From assembly GCA_031555935.1 (NCBI GenBank), contig JAVBTX010000006.1, positions 318,955 to 382,954 of the forward strand: a stretch of 64,000 nt of DNA, given 5' to 3'. The translations under genes were made by a program, and so were the position numbers. How positions within the stretch are numbered: the first letter of the stretch is position 1; each line of letters starts with the position of its first letter. Source of the DNA: Roseburia_C sp031555935. Lineage in GTDB: Bacteria; Bacillota; Clostridia; Lachnospirales; Lachnospiraceae. Below, one piece after another: positions 53,342 through 61,405 of the stretch. The notes beneath the pieces were generated by a model. It saw only the letters and a list, made by a program, of their open reading frames with translations. It did no database searches and had not been told where the DNA came from.

Positions 53342-53629
53342 TGTTTTTACTCCTTTTCTCTTCTAATCACAAAAATCCCCCTATCATCTCTTATCCGAGA
53401 CGAAAGGGGGAATATCTTCCGCGGTACCACTCAGTTTCCGAATTAGCTTCGGCACTCAAATCCATAACGGGGATGAACCGCCGCATATTACACACCAGAT
53501 TCTGGCTTCACACACGGAACTCCAAGGCGAGTTGGGAATATCGGAATACTGCTTCACACCTGCCAGCAGCTCTCTGAAATACCATCTATTCTTACTAGTC
53601 CTTTTCTTCGTTTCTCGTTTTCATTTATA
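53342..53629 (-). promoter_or_regulatory. T-box leader, leucine specifier CTC
   Basis: Long leader before leuS. On the minus strand it shows the AGAGAGC stem I start (53569-53575), a specifier loop AACTCGCC with the codon CTC at 53529-53531, the T-box core TGGTACCGCGG at 53419-53429, and a terminator stem with CCCCC (53406-53410) and GGGGG (53377-53381) followed by TTTTT. Uncharged leucyl-tRNA would favour the antiterminator and so raise LeuS. The 388-base gap between the two genes also holds the promoter; the rest (53668-53729) shows nothing recognisable. Confidence 0.93.
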
Positions 53630-53635
53630 AGTAGT

Positions 53636-53665
53636 ATCTTAAATCACAACTAGCGGTTTTGTCAA
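53636..53665 (-). promoter_or_regulatory. leuS promoter
   Basis: Minus strand TTGACA (53660-53665), an 18-base spacer, TAAGAT (53636-53641), placing the start a few bases before the T-box leader. Confidence 0.7.
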
Positions 53666-53729
53666 GATGTCTTTTGTTGCTTATTCGACCAAATTGATGA
53701 TATCAATTCGCTGGGTCAGCGGGTAAATT

Positions 53730-55037
53730 TTATTTTAAAATCGATTTTATATTTATCGTCAATATCTTATCAATCGGTGCAATACTCTTACCATATCCAT
53801 CCGTTCCTTCGAAATATTTCCGACTCGCCGATTCAAACAGAATAAATACTTCATCATTGGCCAAGCTGATTTCTTCGGAGCAAGGCGGCATCTCAACCTT
53901 TATCATCGGTTTCGATGGACTGCGGTTTAATGCTTCAACATTATCATATACTTTAAGATAAGAGGATTTCGCACGACCGTAGGAGGTGCTCAGATACACA
54001 TTTCCGGTCACATCAAAGGCGATGCCCTGCACTTTCTCTGGGATTCGGTAGCGGTCTACTTCTTTTAATTTTCCATCCCGATATTGATAGGCAATCATAA
54101 TTGATTTCAAATATGGATTATGAGTTGCCACCCACAGCAATCCATCGTATGCCGTCATACAGGAAGGCATATTCGAAACGCGATATTCGGTAAATAAACC
54201 CGTTGCATCAACAAAGGCCTTTGGTTTCTGCGCAGCCACTTTTTTGATATACTCATAAGAAATTCGCTCCAAAGCCTTCGAATTCGAATGACAAATCCAG
54301 ACATTCTTGCCATCATAAGTTAATCCGCCTAAATGACTGTTCTTTTTCATGCCTAAGGTCACCAGATATTCACCGCTAATCTTATCAAATACATACAAGG
54401 AGCCAAGACTCTCGTCGTCATCTTCGCAGTATGCCGTAATCAAATAATAGTCCTCGGTAATACAAATTCCTTGCGGACATTGGCCATCCGTCGAAGTCAG
54501 ATTATTCATATAATCCAGTTCTCTTGTGGAAGGCATCCCCGGAATACTTACATCATTTACAAAACCATACTTGCAATTTTTTAATTCCTTATCTGTTCCG
54601 CTTACCATTGAACTGGTGTTATAGGAATACATCTGCACGTTATAATTAGAATCAATGCATTTTGTCCATTTCGCAAATAAGGTCAAATCACCATAGTCAC
54701 TGTTCTCAATCATCGTCACTTTATTGCGGTAGTTGCTTTCTGTATACCAGCCAGCAAAATTATAGCCATTCCGCTCCGGTATTGGCAGGATGATTGGCAA
54801 TTCATCTTCAGAATAGGTATTTAAGGTTAGTCCATTCTCCAAGCCACCATTATAAAAGTAAGTGATATGATAGCTATCCTTCTTTTCATTTGTTAGTTGC
54901 GGTCCCACCTCATAAAAAGCATGGTAGTATGAAGAGGAATCCGTCGCGATAATCTCCCGCGTACTGATTAGCTGCGGGTCTTCAAATACTAATGCAATTA
55001 CTAAAATAATCGCAAAAAATACACGCATTCTCTTCAT
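53730..55037 (-). CDS. Secreted protein with InlB-type repeat and propeller-like region
   Basis: Extracytoplasmic protein of 435 residues with an N-terminal hydrophobic signal segment (about 5-20). Residues about 55-128 form one Listeria-Bacteroides (InlB B) repeat: ITYFYNGG, then NGYNFAGWYTESNY and LTLFAKWTKC. The rest, to 435, is beta-rich with repeated blades of the type LYVFDKISGEYLVTLG, VWICHSNSKALERISY, LWVATHNPYLKS and VYLSTSYGRAKSS, like a YncE- or strictosidine-type beta-propeller. Function unknown; the repeat is usually part of surface adhesins and the propeller could bind ligands. GGAG precedes ATG. It follows the EF-G gene by 55 bases on the same strand. Confidence 0.72.
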   Translation of the reverse strand: MKRMRVFFAIILVIALVFEDPQLISTREIIATDSSSYYHAFYEVGPQLTNEKKDSYHITYFYNGGLENGLTLNTYSEDELPIILPIPERNGYNFAGWYTESNYRNKVTMIENSDYGDLTLFAKWTKCIDSNYNVQMYSYNTSSMVSGTDKELKNCKYGFVNDVSIPGMPSTRELDYMNNLTSTDGQCPQGICITEDYYLITAYCEDDDESLGSLYVFDKISGEYLVTLGMKKNSHLGGLTYDGKNVWICHSNSKALERISYEYIKKVAAQKPKAFVDATGLFTEYRVSNMPSCMTAYDGLLWVATHNPYLKSIMIAYQYRDGKLKEVDRYRIPEKVQGIAFDVTGNVYLSTSYGRAKSSYLKVYDNVEALNRSPSKPMIKVEMPPCSEEISLANDEVFILFESASRKYFEGTDGYGKSIAPIDKILTINIKSILK

Positions 55038-55059
55038 ACTACCATCTCCATTCTTTTTA

Positions 55060-55094
55060 GTGTGAAATTTGTTTTATAATTTCACGCTTTTTTT
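55060..55094 (+). terminator. Plus-strand-oriented terminator-like hairpin
   Basis: Stem GTGTGAAATT (55060-55069) with AATTTCACGC (55078-55087), then seven T residues on the plus strand. Genes on both sides run on the minus strand, where no T-tract follows. Confidence 0.5.
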
Positions 55095-57183
55095 ATATTT
55101 CGTCTTTTTCTATTTTATTTGCCCTCCTTGCAATCTCACTCTCAGCTAATGCTGTCGGTGCCTGCTCATATCTGGCGAATTCATACGAGAAGTCGCCACT
55201 TCCTCCGGTCATGGAACGAAGTACATTGCTGTATCCGTATAACTCCATGTATGGTATGTCTGCCATAATCTCTGTTCGCTTATCTTCGGTTGGATTCATT
55301 CCTAATACTCTGGCACGGCGTTTGTTTAAATCTCCCATAACGTCACCCGTATAGGCCTCATCTATTACAACCTTCAAAGTTGCAATCGGTTCTAACAACA
55401 CCGGCGAAGCTTCCATAAATCCCTTTTTAAAGGCTTGTTTAGCCGCCATCTTAAAGGCCATCTCTGAAGAATCGACCGCATGGTAAGAACCATCGTATAA
55501 CACAGCTTTGACTCCGACTACTGGATAAGCGGCTGTCGGTCCTTTTTTAACAGCTTCCATCATTCCTTTTTCCACCGCTGGGAAGAAATTCTTTGGAACT
55601 GCACCACCGACAACTGTCTCTTCAAAAACATACGGTGTCTCTAAGTCACCGGATGGTTCGAAGGTCATTTTTACATGTCCATACTGTCCATGTCCACCGG
55701 ATTGCTTTTTGTATTTATATTCCACGTCCGATTTCTTTAGAATCGTTTCGCGGAAGGCAAATTTAGGTTTTGTTAATTCAATATCAATTTTATAGCGGTT
55801 CAGCAACTTACTAGCTGCCACTTCTAAATGCATATCACCCATGCCATATAATAGTGTCTGACCATTTTCACTGTCATTTACTACTTTTAAGGTCAAATCT
55901 TCCTGCGTCATCTTCTGCAAAGACTGGGAAATCTTATCTTCATCCCCTTTATTTTTGGCCCTATATCGCATGTATGTATATGGTGTTGAAAGACTCGTTC
56001 TAATATAAAGAATCGGATTGGCTTTTGTTGACAGCGAATCGGTCGTTGCTGCATCGGTTAATTTTGCCAATGCACCAATATCACCGGCATGCAACTCTGG
56101 TACTTCTTCTGGCTTATTGCCTTTTAAAATATAAAGCTTTCCAATCTTATCCTCAACATCACGATGATGATTAAACAATAAATCATCCGTCTTTAATACA
56201 CCTGAGTTAACCTTTATCAAAGAATATTTACCGATAAATGGGTCAACAATGGTTTTGAATATATATGCTGATTTCGGTTTGGCAAAATCATAATCCGCGG
56301 AGTATACTTCATTACTTTTTGCATTAATACCAGTCACACTACGCTTATCTGGACTTGGCAGATATTTCACAATATCATCAAGTAACGTATAAATACCCTG
56401 AACCAGAACATTGGAGCCCATCGACACCGGAACCACACTGCCATCCATTACATTTACACGCAGCGCCTGACGAATCTCATTTTCCGAAAATTCTTCGCCG
56501 TTAAAATAGCGGTCCATAAATTCTTCACTCGTCTCAGCTACTGCTTCCATCAATGCATCCCGGCAAATATCCAGATTTTCCATTGAATACTCTGGTATCT
56601 CGCATTCATTTACTTCGCCTTTGTCATTCCAGCGATTGGCATTCTTGGCAACAACGTTAACATAACCAACGAACTTCTCATTTTCACGAATTGGTAAATG
56701 AAATGGTGCAATCTTTTTACCATATAATTCCTGCAAGTCTTCTACGACCTGACGGAAACTGGCATTATCAATATCCATATCCGTTACAAAGACCATTCGC
56801 GGCAATTTGTATCGTTCACAAATATCCCATGCCTTTTTTGTTCCTACTTCAATTCCATTCTTACCGGATACGACAATGATTGCGGCATCTGCGACACTGA
56901 CCGCTTCTTCTACTTCGCCTACAAAATCAAAATATCCCGGTGTGTCAAGGATATTAAGTTTGACATCTTCCCAAATAATTGGAACAACGGATGTCTGAAC
57001 GGAAAATTGACGTTTAATCTCTTCTTTATCGAAGTCACTGATAGTATTTCCGTCAGTAGTCTTTCCCATACGTGTTGTAGCACCGGATAAATATGCCATT
57101 GCTTCCACCAGGCTGGTTTTTCCGGCACCACCGTGTCCTAAAAGCACCACATTACGAATTCTGTCTGTTGTATACACATTCAT
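55093..57183 (-). CDS. Elongation factor G-like GTPase (EF-G2 type)
   Basis: Translational GTPase of 696 residues with all EF-G domains. The G1 motif is GHGGAGKTSL (16-25) where canonical EF-G has AHIDAGKTT; G3 is DTPGYFDF and domain IV has GGHGQYGHVKM near 497. These changes place it in the second-type EF-G clade (EF-G2, as in Thermotoga and Clostridia) rather than the str-operon EF-G. It is not next to rpsL, rpsG or tuf. Roles of EF-G2 are not settled; translocation at low GTP turnover or stress roles were proposed. AGGAGG precedes ATG. Confidence 0.88.
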   Translation of the reverse strand: MNVYTTDRIRNVVLLGHGGAGKTSLVEAMAYLSGATTRMGKTTDGNTISDFDKEEIKRQFSVQTSVVPIIWEDVKLNILDTPGYFDFVGEVEEAVSVADAAIIVVSGKNGIEVGTKKAWDICERYKLPRMVFVTDMDIDNASFRQVVEDLQELYGKKIAPFHLPIRENEKFVGYVNVVAKNANRWNDKGEVNECEIPEYSMENLDICRDALMEAVAETSEEFMDRYFNGEEFSENEIRQALRVNVMDGSVVPVSMGSNVLVQGIYTLLDDIVKYLPSPDKRSVTGINAKSNEVYSADYDFAKPKSAYIFKTIVDPFIGKYSLIKVNSGVLKTDDLLFNHHRDVEDKIGKLYILKGNKPEEVPELHAGDIGALAKLTDAATTDSLSTKANPILYIRTSLSTPYTYMRYRAKNKGDEDKISQSLQKMTQEDLTLKVVNDSENGQTLLYGMGDMHLEVAASKLLNRYKIDIELTKPKFAFRETILKKSDVEYKYKKQSGGHGQYGHVKMTFEPSGDLETPYVFEETVVGGAVPKNFFPAVEKGMMEAVKKGPTAAYPVVGVKAVLYDGSYHAVDSSEMAFKMAAKQAFKKGFMEASPVLLEPIATLKVVIDEAYTGDVMGDLNKRRARVLGMNPTEDKRTEIMADIPYMELYGYSNVLRSMTGGSGDFSYEFARYEQAPTALAESEIARRANKIEKDEI

Positions 57184-57390
57184 GAAGCTACCTCCTGTAA
57201 GTAATTTTTATGTTTATATTGTACTATTTATCTCGGGCAACTTCAACTATATTATCTATAATACACAACTTTCATGAATGAGTTATGAACATGTTATTAA
57301 CATTTTGCACATTTTCTGTAACTAAAAATCAGGAAAATTCTTCAAAGTTGCAAATATGATTTTATTCGATAAAAAATCTCCTCTACTTTT

Positions 57391-57404
57391 ACACTTTAAA
57401 GTGT
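57391..57404 (+). promoter_or_regulatory. Perfect palindrome over the aro operon -35 box
   Basis: ACACTTTAAAGTGT, a perfect 14-bp palindrome whose end touches the first base of the TTGACT box; a likely operator for an unknown regulator. Confidence 0.5.
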
Positions 57405-57432
57405 TGACTTTCTGTAAAAATAATTTTATAGT
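57404..57432 (+). promoter_or_regulatory. aro operon promoter
   Basis: TTGACT (57404-57409), a 17-base spacer, TATAGT (57427-57432). A second inverted repeat, ATAGTAT (57428-57434) with ATACTAT (57444-57450), overlaps the -10 box and start point. The rest of the 288-base divergent gap (57184-57390) is AT-rich and shows nothing else clear. Confidence 0.75.
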
Positions 57433-57471
57433 ATATTAAGTAAATACTATGAGAAATTAGAGGAAAATAAT

Positions 57472-58485
57472 ATGATTATTGTTATGAAACCAAATTCATC
57501 TGTGGATGATATTAAAAAAATTGTCAGTGAGGTTGAAGCAAAAGGCCTAAAAACACATCTTTCTGAAGGTGAAGAAGTTACTATTATCGGTGTTGTCGGG
57601 GACAAGTCCAGCTTGGATACTGACCATATTAAGGCCGCTGCTGCGGTCGAAAAAGTCGTTCCCATTACCGAAAGCTATAAGCTGTCAAATAAGAAATTTC
57701 ATCCGCAGCCTTCCAGCTTTGCAATTGGCAACTCCATGATTGGTCCCGAGACGATGACGATTATGTCTGGACCTTGTGCCGTCGAATCTGAAGAACAACT
57801 GATGATGATTGCCCGGGCAGTAAAAAAATCTGGAGCTACAGTGTTACGTGGCGGCGCATATAAGCCACGGACCTCACCATACTCGTTCCAAGGTTTGGAA
57901 GAAGATGGACTAAAATATATGAAAACAGCCGCGGAGGAAACCGGACTTGCAACCATTTGCGAAGTTACCAGTGCTCATGCGGTAGAATCTGCGGTTAAAT
58001 ATGTCAGCATGCTTCAAGTTGGAGCCAGAAATATGCAGAATTTTGAATTGTTAAAAGAAGTTGGCAAAACTGGTCTGCCGGTTTTATTAAAACGCGGTTT
58101 ATCTGCTACGATTGACGAATGGTTGAATGCAGCGGAATATATCGTCTCTTCCGGAAACCCAAATGTTGCGTTATGTGAAAGAGGGATTCGCACCTTCGAA
58201 ACTGCCACCCGCAACACCTTAGATTTAAGTGCTGTTTGCGTTTTAAAGGAAAAATCCCACCTGCCAGTCGTGGTTGACCCATCTCATGCAACGGGTGTCC
58301 GTAGTTTCGTTGAACCATTAGCAAAAGCTGCCATTGCTTGTGGTGCCGACGGACTGATGATTGAAGTCCACAACGACCCCGCTCATGCGCTATCCGATGG
58401 TCCACAGTCACTTGATTTCGACCAGTTTGAAACCGTGATGGGGAATATTCGTCCTTACATATCGCTGGCTGGAAGGAGCTTATAA
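57472..58485 (+). CDS. aroF: 3-deoxy-7-phosphoheptulonate synthase (DAHP synthase, type I-beta)
   Basis: First enzyme of the shikimate pathway, condensing PEP and erythrose 4-phosphate. The 337-residue protein has an N-terminal ferredoxin-like domain of about 70 residues (MKPNSSVDDIKKIV) that in the Thermotoga enzyme mediates Tyr/Phe feedback, then the barrel with MSGPCAVES near 97, RGGAYKPRTSPYSFQG near 125, and VDPSHATG near 266. GAGG lies before ATG. It overlaps tyrA by one base. The gene belongs to a three-gene operon with its own promoter and palindrome. Confidence 0.93.
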   Translation: MIIVMKPNSSVDDIKKIVSEVEAKGLKTHLSEGEEVTIIGVVGDKSSLDTDHIKAAAAVEKVVPITESYKLSNKKFHPQPSSFAIGNSMIGPETMTIMSGPCAVESEEQLMMIARAVKKSGATVLRGGAYKPRTSPYSFQGLEEDGLKYMKTAAEETGLATICEVTSAHAVESAVKYVSMLQVGARNMQNFELLKEVGKTGLPVLLKRGLSATIDEWLNAAEYIVSSGNPNVALCERGIRTFETATRNTLDLSAVCVLKEKSHLPVVVDPSHATGVRSFVEPLAKAAIACGADGLMIEVHNDPAHALSDGPQSLDFDQFETVMGNIRPYISLAGRSL

Positions 58486-59582
58486 TGGACTTTGGTAAAA
58501 TTGGCTTTGTCGGTCTTGGACTGATTGGCGGCTCAATTGCCAAAACAATGAAACGAATTTATCCTGATACGCAAATGATTGCTACTGCCGGACACTTGGC
58601 AACTGTTGAAGAAGCTTTTGCCGATCACACGATTATTAATAACACACTGCTAGAACCATCCGCTTTTGCGGACTGTGATGTTATTTTCCTTTGCTGTCCG
58701 GTGCAAAAAAATGTTGAATATTTACAGCTTTTAAAAGATGTGATTAAATCGGATTGCATTATAACTGATGTCGGCAGTGTCAAGTCGGACATTCATCATG
58801 AAGTAATCCGGCTGAATTTAGAGGACAACTTTATTGGCGGACACCCAATGACCGGTTCGGAAAAAACTGGTTATGGCAGTGCCACTGCTCATCTTTTAGA
58901 AAACGCATTCTATATTATCACCCCATCGGCGAAAACGAAGGATGATACTCTGACAAAATTTCAGAATTACATCGCTTCGCTTGGGGCCGGGGTAATGGTT
59001 TTAGGCTATGAAGAACATGACTATGCCACTGCTTCCATCAGTCATTTACCACATGTGATTGCGGCTAGTCTGGTCAATCTGATTGCCGACATTGATACGA
59101 CTGATGAAACGATGAAAAGTATCGCCGCCGGTGGTTTTAAAGATATCACCAGAATTGCTTCCTCGTCACCGGTGATGTGGCAAAACATCTGTCTTTCGAA
59201 CAAAGAACAGATTGCCAAGCTGATTGATGCCTTCACGGAGCGTTTGCAAGACGTGAAGCAACAGATTTGTGTGGAGGATGGTGATGGTCTTTATCAATTT
59301 TTTGAAACCGCTAAGGATTACCGGGACTCGATTCATATTCCTGGTGCTGGTTCAATCAAACAAATTTTTGAATTTTACTGTGATTTGATTGACGAAGCTG
59401 GAGGAATTGCTACGATTGCCACAATTCTCGCGACCAATCACTTAAGCATTAAAAATATTGGTATCATTCATAACCGGGAATTTGAACAAGGTGTTTTACG
59501 CATTGAAATGTATGACCAGGAATCTTTAGAACAGGCTCTAAGCTTGCTCAAGAAATTCCATTATACCGTTTATGAACGTTAA
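58485..59582 (+). CDS. tyrA: Prephenate dehydrogenase with ACT domain
   Basis: Converts prephenate to 4-hydroxyphenylpyruvate on the tyrosine branch. The NAD motif GLGLIGGS is at 10-17; the catalytic-loop sequence GGHPMTGSEKTGYGSA is near residue 118. The 365 residues end with an ACT domain from about 305 (AGGIATIATILATNHLSIKN) that should sense an aromatic amino acid. The ATG overlaps the aroF stop as TAATG, so the genes are translationally coupled. No chorismate mutase domain is fused. Confidence 0.93.
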   Translation: MDFGKIGFVGLGLIGGSIAKTMKRIYPDTQMIATAGHLATVEEAFADHTIINNTLLEPSAFADCDVIFLCCPVQKNVEYLQLLKDVIKSDCIITDVGSVKSDIHHEVIRLNLEDNFIGGHPMTGSEKTGYGSATAHLLENAFYIITPSAKTKDDTLTKFQNYIASLGAGVMVLGYEEHDYATASISHLPHVIAASLVNLIADIDTTDETMKSIAAGGFKDITRIASSSPVMWQNICLSNKEQIAKLIDAFTERLQDVKQQICVEDGDGLYQFFETAKDYRDSIHIPGAGSIKQIFEFYCDLIDEAGGIATIATILATNHLSIKNIGIIHNREFEQGVLRIEMYDQESLEQALSLLKKFHYTVYER

Positions 59583-59599
59583 TTACGGAAGGATTTCTT

Positions 59600-60877
59600 A
59601 TGAATATTTCACAAACCAAACAACTCACCGGTGAAGTTACGATTCCCGGTGATAAATCTATCTCCCACCGTGCCATTATGTTTGGCTCAATTGCTGATGG
59701 CATTACAGAAGTAACTAATTTTTTGGAAGGTGCTGACTGTCTGTCCACAATTTCTTGTTTTCGGAAAATGGGCATTGACATCTTGCACACCAGCGATAAG
59801 GTTATTGTTCATGGCAAAGGGCTTCGCGGACTTTCTGCGCCAAATGAAATCTTAGATGTTGGCAACAGCGGTACTACCACTCGTTTGATTTCCGGAATTC
59901 TAGCTGGGCAGTCATTTACTTCACACCTAACCGGCGATGCTTCAATTCAAAGCAGGCCAATGAAACGGATTATGGCACCGCTGGCAATGATGAATGCGGA
60001 TATCTCTAGCGACTTGGGCAACGACTGTGCCCCACTGACAATACATGGCAAGACCCTGTCTGGGATTCACTATACTTCACCGGTTGCATCGGCACAGATA
60101 AAATCTTGTGTGTTGCTGGCTGGACTATATGCCGACCAACCCACTACTGTCACCGAACCGGTGCTTTCACGAAATCATACCGAGCTGATGCTCTCCGCCT
60201 TTGGTGCTGATATTCAAAGCCATGACACGACAGCCAGAATTTTGCCAGAACCAGATTTATTTGGTCAGCAAATCAGTGTTCCGGGAGATATTTCCTCGGC
60301 TACTTATTTTATTGTAGCAGGTCTGATTGTTCCAAATTCGGAAATCTTGATTCAGAATGTTGGTATTAATCCTACGCGTGATGGAATTTTAAAAGTTGCC
60401 TTAGAAATGGGCGGCGATATTCAGAAGTTAAATGAACGTACCGTTTCTGGTGAACCAGTCTGCGATTTGTTGGTTCGTTCAAGCAGCTTACATGGTATCA
60501 CTATTGGCGGTTCGATTATTCCAACATTGATTGATGAGATTCCAGCGATTGCTGTGATGGCGGCGTTTGCTGATGGCACTACAACCATCCAGGATGCAGC
60601 TGAATTGAAGGTAAAGGAAACAAACCGGATTGATACCGTGGTTACTAATTTACGGGCGATGGGCGGCGATATAATCCCTCAGGAGGATGGAATGATCATT
60701 CACGGTGGACAAACGCTCCACGGGGCCAATATTGATTCTTATCTTGACCACCGGATTGCAATGTCTTTTGCTGTTGCGGCATTAGCTGCGGATGGAACGA
60801 CATTTATTAAAGACGGTGAGTGTGTCGATATTTCCTATCCTGGTTTCTATGCTGATTTAGAACGACTTTCACGTTAA
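59600..60877 (+). CDS. aroA: 3-phosphoshikimate 1-carboxyvinyltransferase (EPSP synthase)
   Basis: Sixth step of the shikimate pathway. The 425-residue protein has PGDKSISHRA at 16-25, the NSGTT motif near 94, and the C-terminal DHRIAMSFAVAAL near 386. It is the last gene of the operon, 17 bases after tyrA, and is followed by a strong terminator. The other shikimate genes (aroB, C, D, E, K) are not in the window. No anomaly. Confidence 0.96.
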   Translation: MNISQTKQLTGEVTIPGDKSISHRAIMFGSIADGITEVTNFLEGADCLSTISCFRKMGIDILHTSDKVIVHGKGLRGLSAPNEILDVGNSGTTTRLISGILAGQSFTSHLTGDASIQSRPMKRIMAPLAMMNADISSDLGNDCAPLTIHGKTLSGIHYTSPVASAQIKSCVLLAGLYADQPTTVTEPVLSRNHTELMLSAFGADIQSHDTTARILPEPDLFGQQISVPGDISSATYFIVAGLIVPNSEILIQNVGINPTRDGILKVALEMGGDIQKLNERTVSGEPVCDLLVRSSSLHGITIGGSIIPTLIDEIPAIAVMAAFADGTTTIQDAAELKVKETNRIDTVVTNLRAMGGDIIPQEDGMIIHGGQTLHGANIDSYLDHRIAMSFAVAALAADGTTFIKDGECVDISYPGFYADLERLSR

Positions 60878-60889
60878 TATTTTCTTTCA

Positions 60890-60952
60890 AAATAAAAGAG
60901 TGGGTATATCGAAAGCTTATTTCAGCTCTGGTATATACCCACTCTTTTTCTA
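60890..60952. terminator. Bidirectional terminator between aroA and the PilZ gene
   Basis: A 16-bp stem, 60894-60909 with 60933-60948 (AAAAGAGTGGG against CCCACTCTTTT and beyond), with T-rich sequence after it on both strands and a 23-base loop. Confidence 0.9.
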
Positions 60953-60981
60953 CTCTTTATTTTTCATCTTTTTTCTGTTCT

Positions 60982-61317
60982 TTAGATATCATTAAAAATC
61001 TGATAGATGTCTATTTTCAATGCATCAACGTCGGTCATTCCAACAAATTTGCCGCCATAACGATAAATTCCATCCCCAGATTCGCGTACAATCTCTAGTA
61101 CCGTATTCAAAATCTCACCGGTCCATATCTGAATCTTCGTATTGTAGAAAGAATCTAGGGCTAGTTTGGTCTTCGAATTAAACCCGATACCGGTTCTCGA
61201 AATATCGGTTACCTCTACATGGGCATACTTCAGTGTCGTGATGCCATCTTGGTCAAGACGCTCCAATTCAATATCTACCGATAGGTCTAAACGTTTGTTT
61301 TTTCTCTTTTCCTCCAT
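60982..61317 (-). CDS. Single-domain PilZ protein
   Basis: PilZ-fold protein of 111 residues, a probable cyclic di-GMP receptor. The two binding motifs are visible: RKNKR at 5-9 (RxxxR) and DISRTGIGF at 38-46 (DxSxxG). No other domain is present, so the partner must be another protein. AAGGGG lies before ATG and a promoter lies at 61349-61378. It stands as a single transcript between the aro terminator and the beta-helix gene. c-di-GMP binding is inferred, not shown. Confidence 0.9.
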   Translation of the reverse strand: MEEKRKNKRLDLSVDIELERLDQDGITTLKYAHVEVTDISRTGIGFNSKTKLALDSFYNTKIQIWTGEILNTVLEIVRESGDGIYRYGGKFVGMTDVDALKIDIYQIFNDI

Positions 61318-61348
61318 TTGTTTCCCCTTTCTTTGGTTTGCTTTTTAC

Positions 61349-61378
61349 ATTATAATCTATTTTGCATATAATTTTCAA
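61349..61378 (-). promoter_or_regulatory. Promoter of the PilZ gene
   Basis: Minus strand TTGAAA (61373-61378), an 18-base spacer, TATAAT (61349-61354). Confidence 0.7.
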
Positions 61379-61405
61379 TAACTGTATAAAATTCTAGCGC
61401 CACTT

